A stretch of DNA of 64,000 bases from Seohaeicola saemankumensis (GTDB lineage: Bacteria > Pseudomonadota > Alphaproteobacteria > Rhodobacterales > Rhodobacteraceae): NCBI RefSeq assembly GCF_021021435.1, contig NZ_JAINWI010000011.1, positions 244,276-308,275 of the forward strand, given 5' to 3'. This document shows positions 25,796 through 35,077 of this stretch, piece by piece. Positions within the stretch are counted from its first letter, which is position 1, and each line of letters opens with the position of its first letter. The translations under genes were made by a program, and so were the position numbers. The notes below the pieces were generated by a model. That model searched no databases. It was not told the origin of the DNA and worked only from the letters and a program-made list of their open reading frames with translations.

Positions 25796-27214
25796 TCATG
25801 GCAGCCACTTCTGCACCAGACCAACAACCCTTTTCACAGTAGGGTTATCAAACAGTCGCGGCGAGAAATAGGCCCCTGCTGCGCGTTTGTTGATCTCGGA
25901 TATCGTGGGATAGGGCGCAACCATACCCGCGACCGCCGACATCTTGAGGTTGTTGGCTATGGCAAGCGACCACAGGGTGATCAGTTCGCCTGCCTGATGT
26001 CCGACAATCGACGCCCCGACAGGCCGGCCTTTGTAGACCATAACCTTGATCAGACCCTTTGTTTGCCTTGTCGCAATGGCGCGGTCGTTGTGATGGTATT
26101 CGAAGCGCACAACTTCGGAATAGATCCCGTGTTCCTTGCGCGCCTGCACCTCGGTCAGACCGACTTGGGCCAGTTCCGGATCGGTATAGGTGGCCCAAGG
26201 GATATGGGCGGTTTTCTGCTTGGCGGGCAGACCGAACAGCGCCTGACGGATGATCAGCCCCGCATGATAGCCTGCAACATGAGTGAATTGCAGGCCGCCT
26301 GCAACATCGCCGATCGCAAATACGCGGCGGTTCGTGGTCCGCATACGTGCATCCACCTTGATGCCGGTCTTTGTGGTCTCGATCCCTGCGGCATCGAGGT
26401 TCAGGCTGTCGGTATTTGATTTCCGCCCCACCGCGATCAGCAGGTGGCTGCCCTTGAAGACGCGCCCGTCCTTGGTCTGCACCTCAATCGCACCCACTTT
26501 GCCGCGCATTTCGGCGGCTTGCGCCTCTTCCTCGATGGCGATGCCCTCATCACGCAGGCTGTCCAGCACAATGGCGGCCAGTTCGGGATCATCCTTGCCC
26601 AAGGCTTTGGCGCCTTCGATCACCGTCACATCGCAACCCAGCCGCCGGTGCGCCTGCGCCATTTCCATTCCGATGGGACCGCCACCGATGATCAACAGGT
26701 GACCGGGCTTTTCGCGCGAGTCGAACAAGGTCTCGTTCGTCAGGTAGGGCACCGTGTCCAGACCAGGTATCGGCGGCACGAAAGGACGCGACCCGGTGGC
26801 AATCACGATGCGCCTTGCGGTGATTGTGTGATCACCTGCTTGCACGGTATTGGGTCCTGTAAAGGCACCGAATGCACGGATCACCCGCACGCCAAGCCCC
26901 TCGAACCGTTCCTGGCTGTCGACAGGTTCGATCTGTGCGATCACGCCAGCCACATGATCCTTGGCCGCAGCATAGTCGACCTTGGGCGTCACGGGCGTGA
27001 TCCCCATATCCGCGCCCGTTGTCATCGCGTGCGCGGCATGCCCCGCCGCCAGCAGCGCCTTCGAGGGCACGCAGCCGTAGTTCAGGCAATCGCCGCCCAT
27101 TTTGTGACCTTCCAGAAGGGTCACATCGGCCCCCATCTGCACGGCCCCAGCCGCAACGGACAAACCGCCCGATCCTGCCCCGATAACAAGGATATCTGTC
27201 TTGATATGGGTCAT
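25796..27214 (-). CDS. FAD-dependent NAD(P)-disulfide oxidoreductase, MerA/Lpd-like
   Basis: A 472-residue flavoprotein of the class I disulfide reductase family. FAD motif GAGSGG at 12-17, redox-active cysteines Cys43 and Cys48 in GGDCLNYGCVPSK, NAD(P) motif GGGPIG near 180, and the second FAD motif FAIGDVAGGLQFTHVA. The C-terminal catalytic histidine of lipoamide dehydrogenase (HPTxSE) is Tyr435 here (YPTISE), as in mercuric reductase, so lipoamide is an unlikely substrate. No MerA-type metal-binding N-terminal domain or C-terminal cysteine pair is present. Overlaps the VTT gene by ATGA. Confidence 0.9.
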   Translation of the reverse strand: MTHIKTDILVIGAGSGGLSVAAGAVQMGADVTLLEGHKMGGDCLNYGCVPSKALLAAGHAAHAMTTGADMGITPVTPKVDYAAAKDHVAGVIAQIEPVDSQERFEGLGVRVIRAFGAFTGPNTVQAGDHTITARRIVIATGSRPFVPPIPGLDTVPYLTNETLFDSREKPGHLLIIGGGPIGMEMAQAHRRLGCDVTVIEGAKALGKDDPELAAIVLDSLRDEGIAIEEEAQAAEMRGKVGAIEVQTKDGRVFKGSHLLIAVGRKSNTDSLNLDAAGIETTKTGIKVDARMRTTNRRVFAIGDVAGGLQFTHVAGYHAGLIIRQALFGLPAKQKTAHIPWATYTDPELAQVGLTEVQARKEHGIYSEVVRFEYHHNDRAIATRQTKGLIKVMVYKGRPVGASIVGHQAGELITLWSLAIANNLKMSAVAGMVAPYPTISEINKRAAGAYFSPRLFDNPTVKRVVGLVQKWLP

Positions 27215-27963
27215 CAGATGCCCTTTCCGCGCCGCAGCGCCTTGATCACGACCGGCAGCGCCGCCAGAAGGCACAGGCCCAGTATCGGCAAAAGGATCTG
27301 CGGCTCGAAGATAATGCCCAGATCAGGTGTCTCGCCGCGGGCGAACACCTCGCCCAGCCCGGCGCCCACCGAAGTATAAACAACGCCACCCGGAATGATG
27401 CCCAGAAAAGTCGAGATCACAAACCGGTTGAGCGGCACACCCACAAGCGCCGGCACCAGGTTCGCGACAAAGAAGGGCACGGCAGGCACAAGGCGGATCA
27501 GAAAAAGCATGGACCACTGGTTCTCGTCGATTCCGTCCTTGATCCGTTTGACTGTGCCCTCACTGCTTTCCATCCTTGCTGCCAGCCGTTCACCCAGACC
27601 CCAGCGTGCCGCCAGAAAAATCAGCGTGGCCCCGATCGTGGCAGCCGCCACATTGAACAGGGCACCGGGAAAGGTTGCGAACAGGAAGCCGCCGGTCAGC
27701 GTGGCAAGCGTGGCACCTGGAAGCGAGAAGGCAACAAAGAGGACATAGACCAGCATGAACAGCAGCACTGTCATAAAGTAATTGGCATCGCGAAAGGCCA
27801 GCAAAGCCTCGCGGTTGTCGCGCAGCATGTCGAATGTCAGCACATCGCGCAAGGTGAACGCCCCGATCCCAGCGACGGTCAGTATCACGATCAAAGGTAA
27901 CCGGCGCAGTATACTTGCGGGTCCGTCTGCCGTGCTTGGGTCGTTATCGCTCATATCCGTCAT
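27214..27963 (-). CDS. TVP38/TMEM64 family membrane protein (VTT domain)
   Basis: A 249-residue membrane protein of the DedA/VTT superfamily with about six hydrophobic segments. The core motif FSLPGATLATLTGGFLF and the second half FFVANLVPALVGVPLNRFV, then IPGGVVYTSVGAG, are typical. The start is 27963 or the in-frame ATG at 27954, both served by the same weak AGGA. It heads a unit with the flavoprotein (4-base overlap) and sensor kinase. In many bacteria these first two domains occur as one fused polypeptide, which implies joint function at the membrane. Confidence 0.88.
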   Translation of the reverse strand: MTDMSDNDPSTADGPASILRRLPLIVILTVAGIGAFTLRDVLTFDMLRDNREALLAFRDANYFMTVLLFMLVYVLFVAFSLPGATLATLTGGFLFATFPGALFNVAAATIGATLIFLAARWGLGERLAARMESSEGTVKRIKDGIDENQWSMLFLIRLVPAVPFFVANLVPALVGVPLNRFVISTFLGIIPGGVVYTSVGAGLGEVFARGETPDLGIIFEPQILLPILGLCLLAALPVVIKALRRGKGI

Positions 27964-28187
27964 GTCCTGAATCCCGTATTTCTGATTGCGGCCAAGATGC
28001 GCGGAGCAGGCAAGCAATAACAGGGGCTTGCTGGCCCCCTCACGCTGGCTTGATCCCGAGTGACATTCATCTCCCGATTCTGGGAGTTTTCGGTCAGAAC
28101 TGAAACATTTGTCCCTCCGGGCGGTTGATCTTGCCATCCCGCTTGTGTTTTTTGTTGCAAAACAGCCCGAAAAGCGGCGGGCACTGT

Positions 28188-28216
28188 TTGACTTGTGAAA
28201 AACCCCTCTCTATAGG
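28188..28216 (+). promoter_or_regulatory. Sigma-70-type promoter for rpmH-rnpA-yidD
   Basis: TTGACT (28188-28193), a 17-base spacer and TATAGG (28211-28216), 70 bases before rpmH. It is the best sigma-70 match I found and lies where a ribosomal protein gene needs a strong promoter. The rest of the 322-base gap 27964-28285 shows only a small GGGGC/GCCCC repeat near 28023-28038. Confidence 0.75.
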
Positions 28217-28285
28217 ACGGGCTTCGGATATCACGGGCCGACGCGAATCTGGTTCGCAATCGGCATTTGTATTGGAGACGGAGCG

Positions 28286-28420
28286 ATGAAACGCACCTTT
28301 CAACCCTCGAACCGCGTGCGCAAGAACCGTCACGGCTTTCGCGCGCGTATGGCCACCAAGAACGGTCGCAAGATCCTGAACGCCCGCCGCGCTCGCGGCC
28401 GGAAGGTGCTGAGCGCGTAA
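28286..28420 (+). CDS. rpmH: 50S ribosomal protein L34
   Basis: A 44-residue highly basic protein with the invariant start [18 protein letters not shown] and the end RKVLSA. A GGAG site lies just upstream. First gene of the rpmH-rnpA-yidD unit, driven by the strong promoter upstream; rnpA follows after 22 bases. Confidence 0.97.
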   Translation: MKRTFQPSNRVRKNRHGFRARMATKNGRKILNARRARGRKVLSA

Positions 28421-28442
28421 GCGCCAGCATTCTGTAGAAGGC

Positions 28443-28883
28443 ATGACACCGCCGGAGACCCCCGAGACTGGCACATCTGCCAGCGCCGGGGACAGGTCTC
28501 CGGCGTTTTCCGTTTGGGCGCGACAATCGCCGCCGAAAATTCACGTCCTGAAAATCCGTGCCGATTTCCTGCGCTGCGCCCGTGCGGGACGGCAGGGCAC
28601 GGCGGGCATGATGCTGCAAGCACGTCAGCGGCGCACGGACGAAGCGGCAACCGGCATCCGCGTCGGTTTCACCTGCACCAAGAAAGTCGGCAATGCCGTC
28701 GCGCGCAACCGTGCCAAACGCCGCCTGCGGGAAGTGGCGCGTCTGGTCCTGCCGGAACATGGCCGCGACGGGTGGGACTATGTGCTGATCGGGCGCGAGG
28801 AAGCCACTGCCGCACGCCCCTTTGAGGAACTGAAACGCGATCTTATATCGGCCTTGAAGAAACTCCATCAGGCGCGCCCATGA
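28443..28883 (+). CDS. rnpA: Ribonuclease P protein component
   Basis: Protein subunit of RNase P, which trims the 5' leader of tRNA precursors. The family motif [13 protein letters not shown] (about residues 92-104) and [13 protein letters not shown] before it are intact. At 146 residues it is longer than most (110-125) because of an N-terminal extension of about 25 residues rich in Pro, Ser and Thr; an internal start is not obvious. Its last bases overlap yidD (ATGA). Confidence 0.95.
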   Translation: MTPPETPETGTSASAGDRSPAFSVWARQSPPKIHVLKIRADFLRCARAGRQGTAGMMLQARQRRTDEAATGIRVGFTCTKKVGNAVARNRAKRRLREVARLVLPEHGRDGWDYVLIGREEATAARPFEELKRDLISALKKLHQARP

Positions 28884-29152
28884 CTCCGCTTGCCCACATC
28901 GTTGCCTTGCCCGTCCGCGTCTACCGGATGGTGTTCTCGCCTTGGGTCGGCTTCAACTGCCGCTATCTGCCAACCTGTTCGGCCTATGCGCTGGAAGCAC
29001 TGGAAAAACACGGCGCGATAAAAGGCACATGGCTGGCCGCCCGCAGGATCGGACGATGCCATCCTTGGGGTGGCACGGGTTATGATCCGGTGCCGCATGG
29101 GAAGGGATGCACACATGACCCCGGCAGCACGCCCCACAACAGCGACCGATAG
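28880..29152 (+). CDS. yidD: Membrane protein insertion efficiency factor YidD
   Basis: A 90-residue protein with an amphipathic N-terminus and the family motif [15 protein letters not shown] (cysteines at about 32 and 38), followed by [15 protein letters not shown]. It assists YidC/Sec-dependent membrane protein insertion. Overlaps rnpA by 4 bases. yidC, usually close by, is 3.4 kb downstream here. Confidence 0.95.
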   Translation: MTPLAHIVALPVRVYRMVFSPWVGFNCRYLPTCSAYALEALEKHGAIKGTWLAARRIGRCHPWGGTGYDPVPHGKGCTHDPGSTPHNSDR

Positions 29153-29216
29153 AATGCAGTCCAGTTTGCCGGAACTGGGCCTTCTGTGCCTGCTATATTA
29201 GTAAATCTGATCCGGT

Positions 29217-29744
29217 TCAGACCTTCTCGAAGGTGATGATCACCTCTCCGATATCGACGCCAAAACGTTTCATATAGGCGCGGTTCAGCAACCGGTCCTC
29301 GGTCAGCAGCCACATCCAGTCGTCAAATGCGACGCGCAAGGTGCCATCGGGAACCGGCAGGTCGATGGTATAGCGCCAATTGAATGTATCGCCACGCTCC
29401 TTGCCAAAGGCCTCGCCGATGACACCGGGCGCGGTACCGCGCCACGTGTCCCCGCCGGTTTTCACAAGGGTCCAGATACGCTGCTCGGTGCTTTTGTCCT
29501 CGTAGACAAAATCCTCGATCAAGGTAAGCGTTTCGCCGTCCCATGTGCCTGTAATGTCGACCTCGAATCGGCGGCGGACCGTGCCGAAGATATCCTGAAA
29601 CTGGCCATAGGCCACGGTTTTTCCTTCGAAAAACTCCTCGAGGTTCAAGTTGCGGGTGCTGAGTTTCTCATCCTCCAGCGCTGGTTTGCCGGTACAACCC
29701 GCCAGAACTACTACAATCGCCGCCGCCCAAAGTCGCATGACCAT
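29217..29744 (-). CDS. DUF3833 family lipoprotein
   Basis: A 175-residue protein with a lipoprotein signal: hydrophobic stretch then lipobox VLAGC with Cys16 (Cys counted from the first of two possible Met starts). The mature part, with [19 protein letters not shown] and [21 protein letters not shown], fits DUF3833, a domain of unknown function. Likely anchored in the membrane facing the periplasm. It runs against the surrounding genes and is divergent from ttcA. Confidence 0.85.
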   Translation of the reverse strand: MVMRLWAAAIVVVLAGCTGKPALEDEKLSTRNLNLEEFFEGKTVAYGQFQDIFGTVRRRFEVDITGTWDGETLTLIEDFVYEDKSTEQRIWTLVKTGGDTWRGTAPGVIGEAFGKERGDTFNWRYTIDLPVPDGTLRVAFDDWMWLLTEDRLLNRAYMKRFGVDIGEVIITFEKV

Positions 29745-29859
29745 CTCCTTTGTGTCCCGATGGAATTACGGCCAGTGCCATAAAACGGATGCAGAAAACT
29801 GCGAGGCTGGCATTTCAACGGGTTGCAAGCTAAGCCATGCAAGACAGATGAGGCCCAGC

Positions 29860-30750
29860 ATGCTTGACGAATCCGACGATATCCATCCGCTGTTCCACGG
29901 TGCGCCCAAAAGCACCGAGTTCAAGAAGCTTCGCAAACGCATTGTGCAATACACCCGCGAGGCGATCGAGCAATATGGCATGATCGAACGCGATTCCGCC
30001 AACCCCGAGGCGCGTCCCCGCTGGCTGGTCTGTCTGTCCGGCGGCAAGGACAGTTATACATTGCTGGCGGTATTGCACGAATTGCAATGGCGCGGCCTTT
30101 TGCCGGTGGACCTGCTGGCCTGCAATCTGGATCAGGGACAGCCCGGTTTTCCGGCAACCGTTCTGCCCGAGTTTTTGCAGCGCATGGGCGTGCCACACCG
30201 GATCGAATATCAGGACACCTATTCTATCGTCGTAGACAAAGTGCCCGCCGGTCGCACCTATTGCGCGCTATGTTCACGCCTGCGGCGTGGCAATCTGTAC
30301 AGGATCGCCCGCGAGGAAGGCTGCTCCGCAGTCGTACTGGGCCATCACCGTGACGATATTCTAGAGACATTTTTCATGAATCTCTTTCATGGCGGTCGGT
30401 TGGCCACGATGCCCCCGAAACTGGTGAACGAGGAAGGCGACCTATTCGTTCTGCGACCTCTGGCCCATGTCGCCGAGGATGACTGCGAGCGTTTTGCCCG
30501 CGCGATGCACTATCCGATCATCCCTTGCGATCTTTGCGGCTCGCAGGACGGGTTGCAGCGCCAGCAAGTGAAACAGATCCTTGACGGTTGGGAAAAGAAC
30601 AGCCCCGGACGGCGGCAAGTGATGTTCCGCGCTCTGATGAATGCGCGGCCCTCGCATCTGCTGGACCCGAATTTGTTCGATTTCGTCGGGCTTGCGCGGG
30701 ATTCGGTAAAATTCGATCAAGTAGAGACCGCTCCACCACGTCTGCGTTAA
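29860..30750 (+). CDS. ttcA: tRNA 2-thiocytidine(32) synthetase TtcA
   Basis: Thiolates C32 in the anticodon loop of a subset of tRNAs, including arginine and serine tRNAs. PP-loop ATPase motif SGGKDS at 60-65, [4Fe-4S] cysteines at 135 and 138 (CALC) with a further CDLCG near 227. 296 residues from the ATG at 29860, which follows GAGG; an ATG four codons earlier has no ribosome site. tRNA-Arg(ACG), a natural substrate class, is encoded 5.6 kb away. Confidence 0.93.
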   Translation: MLDESDDIHPLFHGAPKSTEFKKLRKRIVQYTREAIEQYGMIERDSANPEARPRWLVCLSGGKDSYTLLAVLHELQWRGLLPVDLLACNLDQGQPGFPATVLPEFLQRMGVPHRIEYQDTYSIVVDKVPAGRTYCALCSRLRRGNLYRIAREEGCSAVVLGHHRDDILETFFMNLFHGGRLATMPPKLVNEEGDLFVLRPLAHVAEDDCERFARAMHYPIIPCDLCGSQDGLQRQQVKQILDGWEKNSPGRRQVMFRALMNARPSHLLDPNLFDFVGLARDSVKFDQVETAPPRLR

Positions 30751-30807
30751 ACTTGTCTTGAGAAAGCATGCCTAACCTGCCCGAAGAACAGGACAGGAAC
30801 ATCTGGT

Positions 30808-32349
30808 GTGTTGTCTTCACTGAAACATGATCTGGCCAGGCTGCAACGCGCGCTGCGCACTGTCGTGACAGGCCCGCAAGCGCTTGCCTTCCTGCCCGCT
30901 TTGGCCTTGGCAGCCTTCTGGCTGGGCGGTGAAACCTGGCTGTTGGCCTGCGCGATCGGCCTTCCGGTGCTGTTTGCCCTTGCCGGCGGGTTCGCGCGCC
31001 CGTTTTCCCTGTCAGGAACCTCCGGTCCCGCCGCAAAGGGCATATCCGCCATGCTGGAACAGGCTTTGCAGAACACCCTGTGGCAAGCGGTGCATTCTGG
31101 GCGCAACACGGCCTGCTTCATGCTTGCGGTGGATAATCTGGCGGATATCAAGGATCGCTATGGCGCCGCTGCGACCGAAGCAATGCTGCAGACCATCGTA
31201 TCCCGCATCCCTGGAGCCCTGCGCGAGGAGGATCGCATTTTCCGTCAACAGGACGGCAGTTTTGTGGTTGTTCTTGCCCCGATGCGCCATCTGGATCTCG
31301 AAACCGCGCTCCAGATCGCGGCGCGGCTACAAGTCGTTGTCGAAGATCCGCTTTCACTGGATGCAGCAACGGTTTTCCTGTCATGCTCTATCGGGTTTTG
31401 TCTGGGTGCGCGCAATCCCGGCGCAGGTGGCGCAGACCTGCTTGACGCGACACAGGCCGCTTTTCAGGACGCCCGCCAGAATGGTCCCTCGGCGATACGT
31501 GCCTATTCCGACAGGATGCGTCGGTACCGCGATCACCGGAACATGCAAGCGGACGAAGCCGCGGCGGCGCTTGAATCAGGGCAGATTGTCCCCTGGTTCC
31601 AGCCGCAAATCTCGACAGATACAGGACAGATCACAGGATTCGAGGCACTGGCAAGGTGGCAACATCCAGACCGCGGACTTCTGCCGCCGTCCGAATTTCT
31701 GCCTGTTCTGGAACAGTCCGATCAGTTGGAGCGTCTGGGCGAGGTCATGCTCTATCAGGCCCTGACAGCTTTGCGCGCCTGGGACATGGCGGGGCTGGAT
31801 ATTCCCCGCGTCAGCGTCAATTTTGCGACGCAGGAACTGCATAACCCCAAACTGGTCGACAAGCTCCGCTGGGAACTGGACCGCTTCGGCCTGCTTCCGT
31901 CAAGGCTTGCGGTCGAGATACTGGAAACCGTTGTGGCTGCTGCGCCGGATGACATCATCTCGCGCAATATCAACGGCTTGGCGAAGCTGGGATGCTTTAT
32001 CGACCTTGATGATTTCGGAACAGGCCACGCTTCGCTGGCCTCGATGCAGCGTTTTGCCGTCAGCCGCATCAAGATCGACCGTTCCTTCATCATTAAGGTT
32101 GACCACGATCCCGCGCAGCAGCGCATGGTCAACGCCATCCTGAGCATGGCGGAAAAGCTGGACCTCGATACCCTGGCTGAAGGTGTCGAAACACCGGACG
32201 AACACGCCATGCTGGCACAACTGGGTTGCCGCCATGTGCAAGGCTTCGGTATCGCGCGCCCGATGCCTTTCGCGCAGACCATCGACTGGGTCCACAACCA
32301 TAACGCCAAATTGCAAAGCGCGCCACTGATCCGCAAGAATGCCGACTGA
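30808..32349 (+). CDS. EAL-domain cyclic di-GMP phosphodiesterase with degenerate GGDEF
   Basis: A 513-residue protein. Two N-terminal hydrophobic helices (about 27-60) anchor it in the membrane; a GGDEF-like domain at about 95-235 has QDGSF where GGDEF should be, so it is not a cyclase; the EAL domain starts near 255. Catalytic EAL features are intact: FEALARW (279-281 EAL), SVNFATQEL, EILETV, DLDDFGTGHASL and KIDRSF. It should hydrolyse c-di-GMP. The start is a GTG at 30808, 57 bases after ttcA. Function in the cell (motility, biofilm) cannot be deduced. Confidence 0.9.
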   Translation: MLSSLKHDLARLQRALRTVVTGPQALAFLPALALAAFWLGGETWLLACAIGLPVLFALAGGFARPFSLSGTSGPAAKGISAMLEQALQNTLWQAVHSGRNTACFMLAVDNLADIKDRYGAAATEAMLQTIVSRIPGALREEDRIFRQQDGSFVVVLAPMRHLDLETALQIAARLQVVVEDPLSLDAATVFLSCSIGFCLGARNPGAGGADLLDATQAAFQDARQNGPSAIRAYSDRMRRYRDHRNMQADEAAAALESGQIVPWFQPQISTDTGQITGFEALARWQHPDRGLLPPSEFLPVLEQSDQLERLGEVMLYQALTALRAWDMAGLDIPRVSVNFATQELHNPKLVDKLRWELDRFGLLPSRLAVEILETVVAAAPDDIISRNINGLAKLGCFIDLDDFGTGHASLASMQRFAVSRIKIDRSFIIKVDHDPAQQRMVNAILSMAEKLDLDTLAEGVETPDEHAMLAQLGCRHVQGFGIARPMPFAQTIDWVHNHNAKLQSAPLIRKNAD

Positions 32350-32513
32350 CCGGCAATCCGGCAAGTGCTGCAGCGATACATCCACAGCCCAACCCTGATC
32401 ACGACAAGGCGAATGGCCGCAGATATACCCAAAAAGCCCATAATCCGCTTGACCTTTCGGCCTGCACTCTGTTGAACCAGCCTCACTCAGACAGGACTGG
32501 CGGGAGCCCCCGA

Positions 32514-34334
32514 ATGGACAATCAGAACAAAAACCTTCTTCTGGCAACAGCGCTCAGCTTTGCTGTCATTCTGATATGGTTCGTGCTCTTCCCGCCGCCC
32601 CCTCCCCCGACGCAAGACCCGAATGACCCGGCTGTGGCCACAGCCCCCGTCGCGTCCACCCCGTCGACAACGGGTGATGGCGTAACCGAGGCCACAGCGG
32701 CCGCCGAACCCGCCGAAGATGCACCGCGCATTGCCATCGAAACACAGCGCGTCACAGGTTCAGTCTCTCTTCTGGGCGGTCGTATCGACCAGTTGTCGCT
32801 CAAAGATTACCGTGAAAGCCTCGCCCCCGGTGCCGATATCGTGACGGTCCTCTCCCCGATCGGTCAGGCCAACGCCTATTACGCGCTCTATGGCTGGGCC
32901 CCCGGCACCGGACTGGCGCTTGAGGATGTGCCCGGCGCGAACACGCTTTGGGAACAGGAAAACGGCGAGACACTCAGCCCTGGCGCGCCGGTGTCGCTGA
33001 TCTGGGACAATGGCAACGGGCTAACCTTCCGGCGCCAGATCGCCATAGACGACAATTTCATGTTCACCGTGACGCAAAGCGTTGAAAACACGGGCAACGA
33101 AGCGGCAACCATGGCGCCCTATGGCATTCTGGCACGCCACGGCGAACCGCAGGATCTCAAGAACTTCTTCATCCTGCACGAAGGTCTCGTGGCCATGGCC
33201 GATGGGACACTGACCGAAACCGGATATGACGACATGCCCGATTTCGCGTTCAATGACCGCGAAGGCGCAAGGGCCGAAGTCACGCAAGTGACCCAGAATG
33301 GCTGGATCGGGTTCACCGACCATTACTGGATGTCGACCCTGATTCCCGCCAATGGAAGCCCCTTCAAGGCCGTCGCCAAATATGACCAGCAGCGCGACAT
33401 CTACCAGACCGAGGCGGTATTACCGACGCAAACCGTGGCCCCGGGCCAGACAATCACCGCCGAAACGCGGCTTTTTGCAGGCCCCAAGGAATGGGCCACG
33501 ATCCGCGCCTATGAGCGCGAAGGTGGCGTTGACCGTTTCCTTGATTCCATCGACTGGGGCTGGTTCTTCTTCCTGACAAAACCGATCTTCGCAGTGCTGC
33601 ATTATATCAATTTCTGGCTTGCCGGCATGGGTGTAACAGGCTCGATGGGCTGGGCGATTATCGGCCTGACGCTGCTGATCAAGGCAGCTTTGTTCCCGCT
33701 GGCCTATAAATCCTATGTGTCGATGGCCAAGATGAAAGAGCTTCAGCCCAAGATGGAAGAGCTGAAGAAAGCCGCGGGTGATGATCGCCAGAAGTTGCAG
33801 AAAGACATGATGGAACTGTACAAGAAGGAAAAGGTTAACCCCGCCTCGGGTTGTTTGCCGATCCTGCTGCAGATCCCGATCTTTTTCTCGCTCTACAAGG
33901 TGATTTTCGTCACACTCGAACTGCGTCATGCGCCGTGGATCGGCTGGATTCGCGACCTCAGCGCGCCGGATCCAAGCTCTCTGTTCAACCTTTTCGGACT
34001 TTTCCCGTGGGACGCCCCGGACCCGAACTCGATCCTTGCGCTGGTGTTCATCGGTATCCTGCCGATCCTGCTGGGCGTTTCGATGTGGCTTCAGCAAAAG
34101 CTCAATCCGGCACCAACCGATGCGACGCAGGCCATGATTTTCGCTTGGATGCCTTGGGTCTTCATGTTCATGCTCGGCGGTTTTGCCAGCGGTCTGGTGG
34201 TCTACTGGATCGCGAACAACACGATCACTTTCACGCAGCAATACCTGATCATGCGGAGCCAGGGCTTCAAACCGGATGTGTTTGGCAACATCAAGGGTAG
34301 CTTCCAGCGCAAACCCAAAACCGGCGAGAAGTAA
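32514..34334 (+). CDS. yidC: Membrane protein insertase YidC
   Basis: Inner-membrane insertase of 606 residues, Gram-negative type: an N-terminal helix (about 7-27), a Pro- and Ala-rich linker, a large periplasmic domain and five C-terminal helices. The C1 loop KMKELQPKMEELKKAAGDD and the hydrophilic groove region ASGCLPILLQIPIFFSLYKV are clear. A GGGAG site supports the ATG at 32514; the frame opens 14 codons earlier. The stop overlaps the next gene (TAATG). Confidence 0.96.
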   Translation: MDNQNKNLLLATALSFAVILIWFVLFPPPPPPTQDPNDPAVATAPVASTPSTTGDGVTEATAAAEPAEDAPRIAIETQRVTGSVSLLGGRIDQLSLKDYRESLAPGADIVTVLSPIGQANAYYALYGWAPGTGLALEDVPGANTLWEQENGETLSPGAPVSLIWDNGNGLTFRRQIAIDDNFMFTVTQSVENTGNEAATMAPYGILARHGEPQDLKNFFILHEGLVAMADGTLTETGYDDMPDFAFNDREGARAEVTQVTQNGWIGFTDHYWMSTLIPANGSPFKAVAKYDQQRDIYQTEAVLPTQTVAPGQTITAETRLFAGPKEWATIRAYEREGGVDRFLDSIDWGWFFFLTKPIFAVLHYINFWLAGMGVTGSMGWAIIGLTLLIKAALFPLAYKSYVSMAKMKELQPKMEELKKAAGDDRQKLQKDMMELYKKEKVNPASGCLPILLQIPIFFSLYKVIFVTLELRHAPWIGWIRDLSAPDPSSLFNLFGLFPWDAPDPNSILALVFIGILPILLGVSMWLQQKLNPAPTDATQAMIFAWMPWVFMFMLGGFASGLVVYWIANNTITFTQQYLIMRSQGFKPDVFGNIKGSFQRKPKTGEK

Positions 34335-35077
34335 TGGGGCGGCTGGCGCAAATATGGCGCTATCCGGTGAAATCCCACGGGCGCGAAGCGATCGGGCAGG
34401 CGCAACTTAACGTCAGCGAATGCTTGCCGGGCGACAGGGTTTGGGCCATCGCGCATGAAGCATCACGCGCCGATAATGCCGCTTGGTCGCCCTGCACAGG
34501 ATTTACCCGTGTCGCCTCATCGCCGGCGCTGGCTGCAATCCAAGCTAGCCTCGCGGACGACATGGAGACAGTGACGCTCACGCATCCGGCGCAAGAGGAT
34601 CTGACCGTTGCGCCTGATCTGGCGCCCGGTCTCTTGCTGGACTGGGTGCGCCCGCTGACGGCCGCAGGTCGCGCTATGCCTGCGCGGGTGGTCCGCGTAC
34701 CCGGTCGCGGCATGACAGACAGCGACTACCCTTCCCTGACAATCGGCAATCTTGCCTCGCACCGCGCTGTCGAAGGGCGGCTGGGCCGTACACTTCAAGT
34801 CGAGCGTTGGCGCGCCAACCTCTGGCTTGACGATCTTCCCCCTTGGGAGGAGTTTGACTGGATCGGCAAGACGGTAAGGATCGGCACAGCGACACTCAAG
34901 ATCGTCGAGCGGACGGGTCGTTGCGCGGCCCCTTCGGCGAACCCAGACACCGGACAACGCGATGCCGATCTTCTGCACTTCCTGGAAGAGCAGTGGAACC
35001 ACCAGGATTTCTGTGTGCATGCCGAGGTAACAGGTTCGGGTTCCATCGCCATCGGCGACACAGCAAAGGTCATCTGA
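34334..35077 (+). CDS. MOSC domain protein
   Basis: A 247-residue protein with an N-terminal MOSC beta-barrel (IWRYPVKSHGRE) and a C-terminal MOSC domain. The conserved cysteine that binds molybdenum cofactor in mARC-type proteins is present in TGRCAAPSANPDTG. It could be a Moco-dependent reductase or a sulfur carrier. Wedged between yidC and yihA with one-base overlaps on both sides, so it is co-translated with them; the position is common in Rhodobacterales. Confidence 0.9.
   Translation: MGRLAQIWRYPVKSHGREAIGQAQLNVSECLPGDRVWAIAHEASRADNAAWSPCTGFTRVASSPALAAIQASLADDMETVTLTHPAQEDLTVAPDLAPGLLLDWVRPLTAAGRAMPARVVRVPGRGMTDSDYPSLTIGNLASHRAVEGRLGRTLQVERWRANLWLDDLPPWEEFDWIGKTVRIGTATLKIVERTGRCAAPSANPDTGQRDADLLHFLEEQWNHQDFCVHAEVTGSGSIAIGDTAKVI

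Noticed and set aside
24317..26419. A 700-codon plus-strand open frame
   Set aside because: It is antisense to the sensor kinase and flavoprotein genes, has no recognisable motif and shows the composition of a shadow frame in GC-rich DNA.
25796..27214. Annotation as lipoamide dehydrogenase or mercuric reductase
   Set aside because: The catalytic His of lipoamide dehydrogenase is a Tyr, no 2-oxoacid dehydrogenase genes are near, and the MerA C-terminal cysteines and mer genes are missing.
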